A stretch of DNA of 64,000 nt from Plantibacter sp. Leaf314. Its GTDB lineage: Bacteria > Actinomycetota > Actinomycetes > Actinomycetales > Microbacteriaceae. Location of the stretch: contig NZ_LMOB01000001.1 of the NCBI RefSeq assembly GCF_001423185.1, positions 1,781,889 to 1,845,888 of the forward strand. Direction: 5' to 3'. This document shows positions 15,630 to 24,364 of this stretch, piece after piece. Each line of letters begins with the position of its first letter. Position 1 is the first letter of the stretch. The notes beneath the pieces are model-generated. The model was not told where the DNA came from. It saw only the letters and a program-made list of their open reading frames with translations, and made no database searches. The translations under genes and the position numbers were made by a program.

Positions 15630-16973
15630 TCACCGCGCGGTGGCGTCCGAACCGCTCTTGCGACGACGGACCAGGCGCGTGATCGCGTACAGGACCACAC
15701 CCACCGCGACGATGATGCCGCCGCGCAACCACACCTCAGCGCTCTGCTGCGTGAGCAGGATGAGGCACGACAGCACCGCGAGCACCGGCAGGACCGTCCA
15801 AGCACGGAAGTGCGTGTGCTCGACCCGCTCGCGACGCAACACGAGCACCGCGATGTTCGTGCTGAGGAACACGATGAGCAGCAGGAGGACGACCGTCTCG
15901 GCGAGGGTGGCGATGCTGCCGGTCGCGGTGAGGACCATCGCGACACCCGTGGTGACGAGGATCGCGACCCACGGCGTCCCACGCTTCGGCAGCACCTTCG
16001 TGAACACGCTCGGAAGCAGCCCCTGCGAACCCATGCCGTAGGCGAGCCGGCTCGACATGATCATCGTGAGCAGCGCGCCGTTCGCGACGGCCACCAGGGC
16101 GATGAGGCTGAACAGCCATGCCGGGATGCCGACGCCGGTCGCCTGGATGACCGTCAGCAGCGGACCGGTCGATTCGCCGAGCTCGTCGGAGGGCACGGCG
16201 ATCGAGGCCGCGGTGCCCACGAGCACGTAGAGGACACCGGCCGTCGCGAGCGCACCGAACAGCGCCTTCGGGTAGACGCGCGACGGATCCTTGACCTCTT
16301 CGATGACGTTCGCACTCGTCTCGAAGCCAACGAAGGAGTAGTACGCGAGCAGGGCCGCACCGAACACCGCGATGACGGGACTCCCGCCCTCGGCGAACTG
16401 CGTCGCGCGCCCGAGGTCGCCCTTGCCGCCGCCCAGCATGATCGCGACGGCGACCACCACGAGGACGAGCCCCGTGGTCTCGATCATCGTCATGACGAGG
16501 TTCGCCCGGACGGACTCCTTGATGCCGCGGGCGTTGATCAGCGCGATCACGATGAGGAACAGCACGGCGCCGAGGACCGGGGGCAGGTCGATGAAGGTCG
16601 CGAGGTAGTCGCCCGCGAACGCCAACGCCAACCCGGAGGCGCTCACGACACCCGCCGCGAGCATGCAGTAGCCGACGAGGAACGAGACCATCGGCCGCTT
16701 GTAGGCCCGCTCCGCGAAGACGGCCGAGCCGCCCGCCTTCGGATACTTCGTGACGAGCTCGGCATACGACGCGGCCGTGAGCAGCGCGAGCAGGAGGGCG
16801 ACGATCATCGGCACCCAGGTGACCCCGCCGACCTCGCCCGCGATCTGCCCGATGAGCGCGTAGATCCCGGCCCCCAGGACGTCGCCGAGGATGAACAGGT
16901 AGAGCATCTTCCCGGAGATGTCGCGTTTGAGCGTGGAAGGAGGATCAGCCCTGGTGGTGTCGGTCGAGGTCAT
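15630..16973 (-). CDS. APC superfamily amino acid permease
   Basis: 447 aa with about 12 membrane helices. The N-terminal signature LYLFILGDVLGAGIYALIGQ contains the GAG substrate backbone motif of the APC fold, and SYAELVTKYPKAGGSAVFAERAY follows. FGALLAYYSFVGFETSANVIEEV-type sequence is present near the middle. It imports or exchanges amino acids or amines across the inner membrane. ATG 16973 has TACCGT 7 nt upstream. It ends with a basic tail (RLVRRRKSGSD). Confidence 0.92.
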   Translation of the reverse strand: MTSTDTTRADPPSTLKRDISGKMLYLFILGDVLGAGIYALIGQIAGEVGGVTWVPMIVALLLALLTAASYAELVTKYPKAGGSAVFAERAYKRPMVSFLVGYCMLAAGVVSASGLALAFAGDYLATFIDLPPVLGAVLFLIVIALINARGIKESVRANLVMTMIETTGLVLVVVAVAIMLGGGKGDLGRATQFAEGGSPVIAVFGAALLAYYSFVGFETSANVIEEVKDPSRVYPKALFGALATAGVLYVLVGTAASIAVPSDELGESTGPLLTVIQATGVGIPAWLFSLIALVAVANGALLTMIMSSRLAYGMGSQGLLPSVFTKVLPKRGTPWVAILVTTGVAMVLTATGSIATLAETVVLLLLIVFLSTNIAVLVLRRERVEHTHFRAWTVLPVLAVLSCLILLTQQSAEVWLRGGIIVAVGVVLYAITRLVRRRKSGSDATAR

Positions 16974-16986
16974 CCGCGCAACGGTA
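16974..16986 (-). promoter_or_regulatory. Leaderless promoter -10 for the APC permease gene
   Basis: TACCGT at 16986-16981 on the minus strand, 7 nt before ATG 16973. Confidence 0.6.
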
Positions 16987-17060
16987 CGGCAGCCGTAGAA
17001 CCCCGTCCCGCGCTTGCTATCCCGTCGCGGTTGTGCGTCGGCGTCGGCGTCAGACGGACG

Positions 17061-17645
17061 TCACTGACGGGCGAGCCTGCGTGCCACCGCGATCACCGGT
17101 ACAGCGACCACGGCGACTGACACCACCCGCGCGAACACCGACCGCTTCGGGAACTCGGCGCGCTTCCGATCGTCGGCCGTCGGTTCAGCCGCCTCCACGA
17201 GGTGCGTCCCGCCGGCGCCGCCCTCCGCGAGGTGCGCGAGCCGACGCAGGGTCTCGATGTTGCGGAGGTGCAGGCCGATGTCGAGCAGCCACACGGGGAT
17301 CAGGGCGCCCGGCCCGGCGACGGCCTGTTCGTGGAGGTGGACGACGCAACCGCGCTCGTGCGGTTCCACCTCGACCGCGACGCGCGCCTCGCCGAGCGGC
17401 CAGCCCTTCGGCTGGATGACGAAGGCGTGCGGCGGGTCCCACTGCAACACGGTCGTCTCGTCGTTCAGCACGGCCGGCCAGACGCCGAAGGAGTGGTGCA
17501 GCTTCCCGCCGACGTGCGGCCAACGGTCGCCGACGTCGCGCATGCGTGACGCCCCCACCACCCAGGCTGGGAAGAGCCACCCGTCGGCGAGGACGGCGAA
17601 GACACGGTCGGGCGGGCAATCGAGGATGCGGCTGGTGTGGGACAC
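17061..17645 (-). CDS. SRPBCC (START-like, polyketide-cyclase fold) protein
   Basis: 194 aa. Typical SRPBCC start SHTSRILDCPPDRVFAVLAD and later WDPPHAFVIQPKGWPLGEARV and EVEPHERGCVVHLHEQAV show a hydrophobic-ligand pocket fold. A C-terminal hydrophobic stretch (ARVVSVAVVAVPVIAVARRLA) could anchor it to the membrane. The site GAAAGGAACACC precedes ATG 17645. It is the last gene of a three-gene operon with a phytoene-desaturase-like oxidoreductase and an SDR, so it probably binds the same lipid-like compound. Confidence 0.87.
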   Translation of the reverse strand: MSHTSRILDCPPDRVFAVLADGWLFPAWVVGASRMRDVGDRWPHVGGKLHHSFGVWPAVLNDETTVLQWDPPHAFVIQPKGWPLGEARVAVEVEPHERGCVVHLHEQAVAGPGALIPVWLLDIGLHLRNIETLRRLAHLAEGGAGGTHLVEAAEPTADDRKRAEFPKRSVFARVVSVAVVAVPVIAVARRLARQ

Positions 17646-17696
17646 GATGGTGTTCCTTTCGCTGAAGCAGGGACGAGGTCAGCAGGTCGTCGGCGC

Positions 17697-19160
17697 TCAA
17701 TCCGGGGCGAGCGAGGGCATGCGGTCGCGTCCGAAGACGGAGCGGAGCGCACTGCGGGCCGCGTGCCACCCCGCGAGCCCATGGACGCCTGGGCCGGGCG
17801 GGGTCGAGGACGAGCAGAGGAATATGCCTGGGGTCGGCGTCCGCCATGGGTCGTTCGACAGCACCGGTCTCGCGACGAGCTGGGCGAAACTCGCGGCACC
17901 GGCCGCGATGTCGCCGAGCACGTAGTTCGGGTTGTACCGCGCCATGTCGCGGGCGGTCATCGACGCGGAGGTCAGGATCACGTCGCGGAAGCCCGGGGCG
18001 AACCGTTCGATCTGCCGGGTGATCGCCTCGGTCTGATCGAGCGCGGAGCCACTCGGCACGTGCGTGTACGCCCAGAGGACCTGCGCGTCACCCGGCGCAC
18101 GCCCGGGGTCGCCGACGGCGGGCTGCGAGAGGAGGACGTAGGGCGACTCGCTGTGCCGACCGCGCGCGACGTCCCGCTCGGCCGCCGCGATCTCGGGTCG
18201 ACTGCCGCCCAGGTGGAGGGTCCCCGCCTTCGCGAGTTCGGGGTTCGTCCACGGCACCGGACCGGACAACGCGAAGTCGACCTTCGCGACGCCGTCGCCG
18301 TAGCGGAAGCGGGAGAGACGCCGGAGGTAGGTGTCGGGAAGGCGGCTCCCCGCGATCTCGGCGAGCGCCTTCGGCGTCGTGTCGAACAGCACGGCGCGTG
18401 CTGTGGGGAGCTCGTCGATGGAGCGCACCTCGGTACCCGTGACGATCTCGCCGCCGTGGGCGAGGAGGTCCGCGGCGAGGGCGTCGACGATCGCCTGGCT
18501 GCCGCCGATGGGGATGGGCCAGCCGCGGGCGTGGGCGTAGGCCCCGAGGGACAGGGCTGCCGCCGAGGTGGCGAGGCTCGGCATCGGCCGGATCGAGTGC
18601 GCGGCCACACCGCTGAGCATCGCCGGGGCGGTGTCCTCGCGGAACCGGAGGTTCCAGGCGGGGCTCCCCTGTTCGAGCGCGCGCAGGCCGAACCTGGCGA
18701 CCGTGACCGGGTGGCGGGGCACCTGGAGCAGCTTGCCGCCGGTGAACTGCGACACCCGGTCGGCGTCCGCGGCGAGCGGCCCCATGAGTGCGCGCCAGGC
18801 TGCGCCGTCACGGCCGAGCGCGTCGGCGGTGCGGTCGATGTCGCGGTAGGCGATGCCGGCGCGGCCGTCGTCGAGGGGGTGTGCGTAGGAGATCTCCGGC
18901 ACCACGAGCTCGATCCGACGTTCGAGCTTGAAGGAGCGGAAGAACCCGGAGGCCAGCGCCATCGGGTGGACCGCCGAGCAGATGTCGTGATGGAAGCCCG
19001 GGAGGGTGAGTTCCGCGGTCCTGGCGCCACCACCGATGGTGTCGCCCCGCTCCACCACCTGCACGTGCAGGCCTGCCCGGGCGAGGGTCACCGCGGCGGC
19101 GAGCCCGTTCGGGCCGGCGCCGACGACGACCGCGTCGAACTCCTCCGTCGACCTGCGCAT
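17697..19160 (-). CDS. Phytoene-desaturase-like NAD(P)/FAD-dependent oxidoreductase
   Basis: 487 aa. The N-terminal dinucleotide motif is DAVVVGAGPNGLAAAVTLAR, followed by VVERGDTIGGGARTAELTLP. The C-terminus has the second FAD-binding block with TPPGPGVHGLAGWHAARSAL. This is the CrtI/COG1233 group, whose members desaturate, isomerise or oxidise polyprenoids; many are uncharacterised. No carotenoid synthase gene (crtB, crtE) is adjacent, so carotenoid synthesis is not implied. Together with the SRPBCC and SDR neighbours it forms a conserved-looking operon. A GGGGGCAGGG tract precedes ATG 19160. Confidence 0.88.
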   Translation of the reverse strand: MRRSTEEFDAVVVGAGPNGLAAAVTLARAGLHVQVVERGDTIGGGARTAELTLPGFHHDICSAVHPMALASGFFRSFKLERRIELVVPEISYAHPLDDGRAGIAYRDIDRTADALGRDGAAWRALMGPLAADADRVSQFTGGKLLQVPRHPVTVARFGLRALEQGSPAWNLRFREDTAPAMLSGVAAHSIRPMPSLATSAAALSLGAYAHARGWPIPIGGSQAIVDALAADLLAHGGEIVTGTEVRSIDELPTARAVLFDTTPKALAEIAGSRLPDTYLRRLSRFRYGDGVAKVDFALSGPVPWTNPELAKAGTLHLGGSRPEIAAAERDVARGRHSESPYVLLSQPAVGDPGRAPGDAQVLWAYTHVPSGSALDQTEAITRQIERFAPGFRDVILTSASMTARDMARYNPNYVLGDIAAGAASFAQLVARPVLSNDPWRTPTPGIFLCSSSTPPGPGVHGLAGWHAARSALRSVFGRDRMPSLAPD

Positions 19161-19177
19161 CCCTGCCCCCACGGCGG

Positions 19178-20206
19178 TCAGCGGCGCTTCGCCGCGCCGG
19201 TCACGAGGGCGACGCCCGCTGCGACGACGCCCAACGCGGTCGCGTACACGGCGGGACGGTGTCGGATCGCCCACGTCTGTGGACTCCACGAGTGCGCCTT
19301 GTCGCTGAACACCCCGCGAGCACCGTGATCGCCGGGGGCCGGCGTGTACACGTTGTCGGGCATGCGCGGGTCGTCCTTGTCGGGGGCGAGCTGCCCCGAG
19401 TAGCCCGTCCTGGCGAGGAACCAGTCGAGGAACGAACCGGCGAAGCGGTCGCCGAGGATGGTTCCGACGGTCGACTCCCCCACCCAGGTGCGTCGTCGGG
19501 GCTTGTCCGCGACGTCGGCGATGGCCGTGGCACCCACCTCGGGCTGGTAGATCGGCGGGACGGGCTGCGGGTGCTCGGGCAGCTGCGACTTCACCCAGCT
19601 GAACTGGATGGTGTTCAGGGCGGGCATGTCGACCGTCGAGAGCTTGACGGCACTGCCGGCGTGGATGAGCTCCGCGGTCAGGGACTCGGTGAACCCGCGC
19701 GCACCGAACTTGGACCCGCAGTACGCCGCCTGGAGCGGGATGCCGCGGTGCGCGAGCGCCGAGCCCACCTGGACGACGTGTCCGCGATCACGAGGCGCCA
19801 TGCGCGAGAGCGCCGCGCGCGTGCCGTTGACGAAACCGAAGAAGTTGACGGCGACGGCGCGTTCGAAGTCCGCCGGCTCGGTCGTGAGGAAGTCACCGAA
19901 CACCCCGACCATGGCGCAGTTGACCCACAGCTCGATCGGTCCGAGCTCGGCCTCGACGCGGTCCGCGGCCCGTTCGACCGCTTCCCGGTCGGCCACGTCG
20001 GTCGGCACGGCGAGCGCGCGTCGCCCGGCCTGCTCGACCTCGGCGATGGTCGCCGCGAGTCCGTCCTCACCGCGTGCCAGCACGGCGACGTCCCAGCCGC
20101 GCTTCGCGAGTTCCCGGACCGTCGCCCGGCCGAGCCCTGCCGTACCGCCCGTGACGACGGCGACGCCGCGGCTCACCGCACGAGCCGTTCGACGGCGGCG
20201 GAACAC
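19178..20206 (-). CDS. Short-chain dehydrogenase/reductase with C-terminal membrane tail
   Basis: 342 aa. Cofactor motif VVTGGTAGLGRATVRELAK, NCAMVGVFGD near the usual NAG position, active-site Ser in VGSALAHRGIPLQAAYCGSK with Tyr and Lys of YxxxK. About 80 residues beyond the SDR core hold a final helix (AVYATALGVVAAGVALVTGAA) that may anchor it. The start is GTG 20206. It is first in the SRPBCC / desaturase operon, 17 nt before the oxidoreductase gene. The substrate is unknown, probably an alcohol or ketone on a lipid-like carbon skeleton (inference). Confidence 0.88.
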   Translation of the reverse strand: MFRRRRTARAVSRGVAVVTGGTAGLGRATVRELAKRGWDVAVLARGEDGLAATIAEVEQAGRRALAVPTDVADREAVERAADRVEAELGPIELWVNCAMVGVFGDFLTTEPADFERAVAVNFFGFVNGTRAALSRMAPRDRGHVVQVGSALAHRGIPLQAAYCGSKFGARGFTESLTAELIHAGSAVKLSTVDMPALNTIQFSWVKSQLPEHPQPVPPIYQPEVGATAIADVADKPRRRTWVGESTVGTILGDRFAGSFLDWFLARTGYSGQLAPDKDDPRMPDNVYTPAPGDHGARGVFSDKAHSWSPQTWAIRHRPAVYATALGVVAAGVALVTGAAKRR

Positions 20207-20342
20207 GGGGCTGAGGGGAATCGTGGGCTTGCGATGGTCTGGGGCATGACGCCACGTTAGGGGACGTCACCCGTTCGACGCCGCCCCTTGCATTCCCAGG
20301 GAGGGCGTTCGCGGTGGGCGTTCGAGGCGGGCGTTCCCACAC

Positions 20343-21005
20343 TCAGCGCGGCGTCCGCGTGAACACGTAATGCACCACCCCGCTCGGCGATGCCGTCACC
20401 TCCACCGCGAACCGGTCCTCCAGCCCTTCGAGGCCGTCCCACAGGCGCACCCCGCGGCCGAGCAGGATCGGGACGACGACGACGTGGAGGTGGTCGACGA
20501 GGTCCGCCTCGAGGAACGTCCGGACGGTCGTGGGCCCACCACCGAGCCGCACGTCGAGACCGCCGGCGAGCGAGGTGGCGAGCGCCAACGCGTCGACCGG
20601 CGACAGCGCTCGGAAGAGGAAGGTCGTCTCCCCCACGACGAGGTCCGGTCGCTCGTGGTGCGTGAGGACGACCACCGGGCTGTGGAACGGCGGTTCCTCG
20701 CCCCACCATCCGCGCCAGCTCTCGTCCTCCCAGGGCCCGAGCTGCGGACCGAACTTGCGCCGACCCATGATCTCGACACCGATGCGGTCGCCCGTGGCCG
20801 ACGCGAACGCGTCGTCGATGCCGCGGGTCCCGGCACCGACCGCCTCGGCCTCGTGGCCGGTCATCGCCACGAAGGTGTGCGTCGGCAGGAACCACTGCAT
20901 CAGCCGGTGCTCGGCGTGGCCGAAGGGCGTCTCGAAGGACTGGCCCTCACCGGTCGCGAAGCCGTCGAGCGAGACGGCGAGATTGTGGACGCGGAGCTTC
21001 GTCAT
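20343..21005 (-). CDS. Dihydrofolate reductase family (RibD C-terminal-like) protein
   Basis: 220 aa. Opening VHNLAVSLDGFATG and the tail HVVVVPILLGRGVRLWDGL with GGGPTTVRTFLEADLVDHL are the marks of the RibD_C / DHFR-like reductase group, seen as stress or antibiotic-tolerance-associated reductases but of mostly unknown substrate. It is unlikely to be the folate enzyme (no folA context). ATG 21005 has TACCGT 6 nt upstream, so leaderless. A run of three GGGCGTTCG-type direct repeats (20303-20336) lies just after its end. Confidence 0.85.
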   Translation of the reverse strand: MTKLRVHNLAVSLDGFATGEGQSFETPFGHAEHRLMQWFLPTHTFVAMTGHEAEAVGAGTRGIDDAFASATGDRIGVEIMGRRKFGPQLGPWEDESWRGWWGEEPPFHSPVVVLTHHERPDLVVGETTFLFRALSPVDALALATSLAGGLDVRLGGGPTTVRTFLEADLVDHLHVVVVPILLGRGVRLWDGLEGLEDRFAVEVTASPSGVVHYVFTRTPR

Positions 21006-21017
21006 GGGCACACGGTA
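21006..21017 (-). promoter_or_regulatory. Leaderless promoter -10 for the DHFR-like gene
   Basis: TACCGT at 21017-21012 on the minus strand, 6 nt before ATG 21005. Confidence 0.6.
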
Positions 21018-21218
21018 GTCCGGAACCGCCTCGCGCCCCACCCCCAGTCCAGACCACCCGCCGCGCCCGAGTAGCAGCTCGACGACGGAAAGGCAAGAGC
21101 GCGCCGAGCGGCTGAACGGGAACGACACTCGAAGGAGGGCACGGCGGTCCGACGACCGGTCGACGCAGCCGGCCCGCCTGACATCGGGTGCCACGACGCG
21201 CCCAGAGAGGAGATGCTC

Positions 21219-21419
21219 GTGTTCACCGAGCTCGACGAATTCCTACGCGGCATGGAGTACCCCTGCCGCCCCAGCGACCTGACGCGTGAGGCCCGCCGCG
21301 ACCTGCTTCCGACCCATCTGGTGGAGGCGCTCCGCTCGCTCCCCGAGCGCAGCTACACGAGCCGCTGGGACGTCCTGCACCGCACCTCGATCGCGGAGGC
21401 GCTGCCGATCGGCGTCTGA
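21219..21419 (+). CDS. DUF2795 small protein
   Basis: 66 aa. FTELDEFLRGMEYPCRPSDL, then ARRDLLPTHLVEALRSLPERSY resembles the DUF2795 domain, a small helical module (about 60 aa) of unknown role in actinobacteria. GTG 21219 is preferred over ATG 21213 because the site GAGAGGAG lies six bases before the GTG but abuts the ATG. It is followed by a perfect hairpin terminator. Confidence 0.75.
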   Translation: MFTELDEFLRGMEYPCRPSDLTREARRDLLPTHLVEALRSLPERSYTSRWDVLHRTSIAEALPIGV

Positions 21420-21435
21420 GCCGCGAGCTGGACAT

Positions 21436-21470
21436 GGGAGAGGCACCGGTACACGACCGGTGCCTCTCCC
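21436..21470. terminator. Bidirectional hairpin terminator
   Basis: Perfect 15-bp stem (GGGAGAGGCACCGGT at 21436-21450 with 21456-21470) and a 5-nt loop, between the convergent DUF2795 gene and the SDR gene. Confidence 0.85.
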
Positions 21471-21478
21471 GTTCCGCG

Positions 21479-22321
21479 TCACTGGCTGGCGGCTGCGCGC
21501 CAATCGTGTGCCGTGATGTGCGATCCGGCCTGCGGTCCCATCAGGAGCATGCCGCCGTCCACGGGGATGGACACCCCGGTGAGGTAGCTGGAACCCGGCG
21601 ACGCCAGGAACGCGATGACGGAGGCGATCTCCCGCGCATCGCCCGGGCGGCCGACGGGGATGCCGGGGCGCTCGGTGTCGTGCGGGTCCTCGTCGGTCTG
21701 ACCCGTCATCGGCGTCGCGATCTCCCCCGGGGCGACCGAGTTCACCGTGATGCCGTACGGGGCGAGTTCGACGGCGGCCGTCTTCACGAGACCGCCGAGT
21801 CCGTGCTTGGCGGCGTCGTAGGCGGTGGATCCGACGCGTGGCTGGTGCTCGTGCACACTCGTCACGGCGATGATCCGTCCACCGGCGCCACCCTCGGCGA
21901 GGTGTCGGGCGGCGCGTTGCATGCAGACGAACGCGCCGTCGAGGTCCGCGGCGACGACCTGGCGCCACTCCTCGAGCTCGATCTCGAGGAACGGCGTCGA
22001 GGCACCGGTTCCGGCGTTGTTCACGAAGACGTCGAGTCCGCCGAGCTCCGCGACGAGCCGGTCGACGACGTCACCGCAGGCGGTGAGGTCGGTGGTGTCG
22101 AGCTGGGCGACGACGGCGCGGCGACCGAGCGCACGGACCTCCTCGGCGGTGGCGTCGGCGCCCCCCTCGTCCGTGTGCCACGTGATGCCGACGTCCATCC
22201 CGGCTTCGGCGAGCGCGACGGCGGCGGCGCGGCCGATGCCCGAGTCGGAGGCGGTGACGATGGCCCGGGTGGGCGAGAAGGCGAGGTCGAGACGGTTGGG
22301 TGGGGTCGGGGTGTCAGTCAT
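21479..22321 (-). CDS. Short-chain dehydrogenase/reductase (FabG-like)
   Basis: 280 aa classical SDR. ATASDSGIGRAAAVALAEAG is the cofactor motif with a D in place of the usual second Ala/Gly, NNAG at about residue 100, catalytic Ser in AVTSVHEHQPRVGSTAYDAAK with Tyr and Lys, and PGEIATPM. It is a single-gene unit with leaderless-type signal TACCGT 6 nt before ATG 22321. The substrate cannot be deduced. Confidence 0.9.
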   Translation of the reverse strand: MTDTPTPPNRLDLAFSPTRAIVTASDSGIGRAAAVALAEAGMDVGITWHTDEGGADATAEEVRALGRRAVVAQLDTTDLTACGDVVDRLVAELGGLDVFVNNAGTGASTPFLEIELEEWRQVVAADLDGAFVCMQRAARHLAEGGAGGRIIAVTSVHEHQPRVGSTAYDAAKHGLGGLVKTAAVELAPYGITVNSVAPGEIATPMTGQTDEDPHDTERPGIPVGRPGDAREIASVIAFLASPGSSYLTGVSIPVDGGMLLMGPQAGSHITAHDWRAAASQ

Positions 22322-22333
22322 GCCGACACGGTA
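22322..22333 (-). promoter_or_regulatory. Leaderless promoter -10 for the SDR gene
   Basis: TACCGT at 22333-22328 on the minus strand, 6 nt before ATG 22321. Confidence 0.6.
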
Positions 22334-22489
22334 GATCGCTCGTCGTGTCCGCATCGCAGGCTTGCGATCGGGCTCGGGGTGTTGCACCACTCGTGCCTGG
22401 ACGACGGTTTCGCAACCCCCCTGGGCTCCGTGGCGCTCCCGCGGACTCGGGCCTACCGTTGGAGGAGGGGTGGGCGGACTGGAGGACCC

Positions 22490-22795
22490 ATGGGCAAGAT
22501 GATCTACGACGCCGACGTCAGCGTGACGTTCGACGACCGGGTGCTCGCGCACCTGCAGCACGTGATCGGCGCGAAGCTGCGCCGCGGTGAAGGGTTCTAC
22601 TTCGGCTGGAAAGACGACCCGCGAGCGGGCGACGGCCGCTCCACGATCTGGTTGCACCCGGCGATGTCGCTGCGGTTCAAGTACGCGGGCAGTGTCCCGG
22701 TCGAATTGAACCGTGCCTGGCTCGAAGCGCTCGCGATCAGCGCGGACTCGACGCACGGGCTCGTCCTCGTGCCGGAGCCGGGACCGCGCGTCTGA
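22490..22795 (+). CDS. DUF7882 family small protein (paralogue A)
   Basis: 101 aa. It shows the family pattern MGKMIYDADV, then DDRVLAHLQHVIGAKLRRGE, WLHPAMSLRFKY and a C-terminal strand LVLVPEP. Members are common in Microbacteriaceae, occur in several copies per genome and are sometimes mislabelled as DNA ligase; no function is known. GGAGGACC lies before ATG 22490. Two more paralogues follow within 2 kb, at 23816-24097 and 24365-24682. Confidence 0.82.
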   Translation: MGKMIYDADVSVTFDDRVLAHLQHVIGAKLRRGEGFYFGWKDDPRAGDGRSTIWLHPAMSLRFKYAGSVPVELNRAWLEALAISADSTHGLVLVPEPGPRV

Positions 22796-22809
22796 AGCAC
22801 GCAAACGAC

Positions 22810-22839
22810 AGCGGGCCGACGGTTCTCCGTCGGCCCGCT
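22810..22839. terminator. Convergent hairpin terminator
   Basis: Perfect 13-bp stem (AGCGGGCCGACGG at 22810-22822 with 22827-22839), 4-nt loop, between convergent genes ending at 22795 and 22866. Confidence 0.87.
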
Positions 22840-22865
22840 CTCCTGTGTCGAGTGCTCTCCGCAGC

Positions 22866-23207
22866 TCACATCGAGCGTTGGTCGAACTCCAGGTCGTCGA
22901 TGTCGGTCAGCTCCGTCGCCCATTCCGGTCTCGCCGGTTGCAGCTCGGCGGTGCGCTGTTCCAGCTCGACGATGGTCGCTTCGTCGAGCGGCTCCTCCGA
23001 GGCGTTCTCGACGGGCGTCGAGAACAGCTGACTCGTCGGGCCGATGAGGAGGTGCGCGAAGCCGATGCTCCCGCCCTCGTTGATCGTCGGCACGGTGATG
23101 ATGTCGGACTCGCCGGACTGGGCGAGGGCGCGGGCATACCGCAGCAGTGCTTTGCAGGTCTGGTCGGCCATCAGCAGATAGCCGCTCGAGTAGTACAGCT
23201 TTCTCAT
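22866..23207 (-). CDS. Hypothetical protein of the small-protein island
   Basis: 113 aa, unrecognised. MRKLYYSSGYLLMADQTCKA, then ALLRYARALAQSGESDIITV and FAHLLIGPTSQLFSTPVEN look like a compact alpha/beta domain, followed by an acidic tail (EEPLDEATIVELEQRTAEL). It lies between DUF7882 paralogue A and other tiny proteins. Start ATG 23207, with GACAAT 6 nt upstream, a near-match to the leaderless pattern. Its acidic tail and context suggest a protein-binding partner, but this is a guess. Confidence 0.65.
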   Translation of the reverse strand: MRKLYYSSGYLLMADQTCKALLRYARALAQSGESDIITVPTINEGGSIGFAHLLIGPTSQLFSTPVENASEEPLDEATIVELEQRTAELQPARPEWATELTDIDDLEFDQRSM

Positions 23208-23297
23208 GCGACCATTGTCGAAAACCGCGCGGCGACGCGGCAGTGGTTGAATCCTGGACCGGAAAGGTATACCGGCGGTGGGTCGCGCGCCGTGCGC

Positions 23298-23309
23298 TAT
23301 CGTCTGGGC
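23298..23309 (+). promoter_or_regulatory. Leaderless promoter -10 for the 66-aa acidic protein
   Basis: TATCGT at 23298-23303, 6 nt before ATG 23310. Confidence 0.6.
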
Positions 23310-23510
23310 ATGACCGACAGCGACCAGACTCCGCACACGCACGACGAGAACCGCCACGACCAGCTGACCACGGCCCCGAACGCGACCGAGGCGGACGCGG
23401 CTCCCCGCATCGACGTCACCGATCAGGGCGACGGCGTCACCCGGATCGACATCCGCGACGACGCGGCGGTCCGCCCGGGTGCCGACCCCGAGGACACCGA
23501 CGAGGCCTGA
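23310..23510 (+). CDS. Small acidic hydrophilic protein (66 aa)
   Basis: MTDSDQTPHTHDENRHDQL, then RIDVTDQGDGVTRIDIRDDA and an acidic end GADPEDTDEA. It is highly charged, probably disordered at both ends, with a short beta-like centre. There is no recognised family. TATCGT 6 nt before the ATG and a perfect terminator right after the stop support it as a real transcript. Confidence 0.6.
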   Translation: MTDSDQTPHTHDENRHDQLTTAPNATEADAAPRIDVTDQGDGVTRIDIRDDAAVRPGADPEDTDEA

Positions 23511-23530
23511 GCCACGACCCTCAATACGAC

Positions 23531-23564
23531 GAAGCGCCGCCGACCCTCGGGTCGGCGGCGCTTC
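23531..23564. terminator. Convergent hairpin terminator
   Basis: 15-bp stem (GAAGCGCCGCCGACC at 23531-23545 with 23550-23564) and a CTCG loop, between convergent genes ending at 23510 and 23587. Confidence 0.87.
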
Positions 23565-23586
23565 TCGGTCGTGCGGGCGCTCCAGC

Positions 23587-23754
23587 TCAGTGGCCGTCGG
23601 CGTCGTGCAGTGGTGCGGCGTCCGGCTGCTCGAGCACGTCCGGCTCGTCCTCGGTGTCCTCGCCCGTCGGCTCGTCAGGGATCTCGGTGGGAGGGGTGCC
23701 CGCGACCATGTCGGGGTCGGTGCCCAATGCGTCTGCTCCGGTGAAGTCGCTCAT
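23587..23754 (-). CDS. Small acidic protein (55 aa)
   Basis: MSDFTGADALGTDPDMVAGT, then PTEIPDEPTGEDTEDEPDVL and a His-containing end. Very acidic and Pro-rich, predicted disordered. A good site (AGGAGCGAC) precedes ATG 23754. It follows DUF7882 paralogue B (61-nt gap), probably in one transcript. Function unknown. Confidence 0.6.
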   Translation of the reverse strand: MSDFTGADALGTDPDMVAGTPPTEIPDEPTGEDTEDEPDVLEQPDAAPLHDADGH

Positions 23755-23815
23755 GTCGCTCCTGCTTTCCTGTGGTGGTGGTTGTGGTGTGGTGCTGGTA
23801 TCGGTCTGGTGCGCG

Positions 23816-24097
23816 TCAGGCGACGACGACGTGGAGTCCGCCGGTGATCTCGATCTCCTCGAGCATCTCGGCCGCCATCCGCTCGTCGATCGGCGGCTCG
23901 AATTCGGCGTCGAAGGCGAACACGATCGGTTGCTCGGGCGAGACGGTGACGGGTTCGGAGGAGTGGAACCGTCCACGGTGGAGCTGCAGGCGGAAGGACT
24001 GGTCATCGAGCATGCGCGTCAGGATCACGTGTTCGAGCTGGGCGAGCGTCTGATCGTCGACCTGTGATCGGAGCGCACCGAGGCGTAGGAATCCCAT
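23816..24097 (-). CDS. DUF7882 family small protein (paralogue B)
   Basis: 93 aa. VDDQTLAQLEHVILTRMLDD aligns with the DDRxLAHLxxVIxxKLRR block of paralogue A, and VSPEQPIVFAFDAEFEPPID aligns with its WLHPxxxLxF strand, although the WLHP core is changed to SPEQ. It is the most diverged of the three, which may mean a changed binding surface. ATG 24097 has AGGGGAG 7 nt upstream. Confidence 0.72.
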   Translation of the reverse strand: MGFLRLGALRSQVDDQTLAQLEHVILTRMLDDQSFRLQLHRGRFHSSEPVTVSPEQPIVFAFDAEFEPPIDERMAAEMLEEIEITGGLHVVVA

Positions 24098-24364
24098 CGT
24101 CAGCTCCCCTCTCAGGTGTGCCACGCTAGCGCGGCATGCGCGGGCTGCAGGGGCCATTGCGCGGAAGGGCCGAGGGGCGGACAATGCGCGCAGGCCGCCT
24201 GACCAGTCGGTCGACCGAAGGGGTCTGTGGATAATCGGGCGAACCCCTCGGATGTCTCGTATCCTGGTTGAGCGCCCATCCGACCCGGACCCCGTCGGAG
24301 CGCGCTCAGATGTCGGCCATCCGCGCCGACGGCTGTCTCCCGGGGTCGGAAGTCGAGGGTTCCC

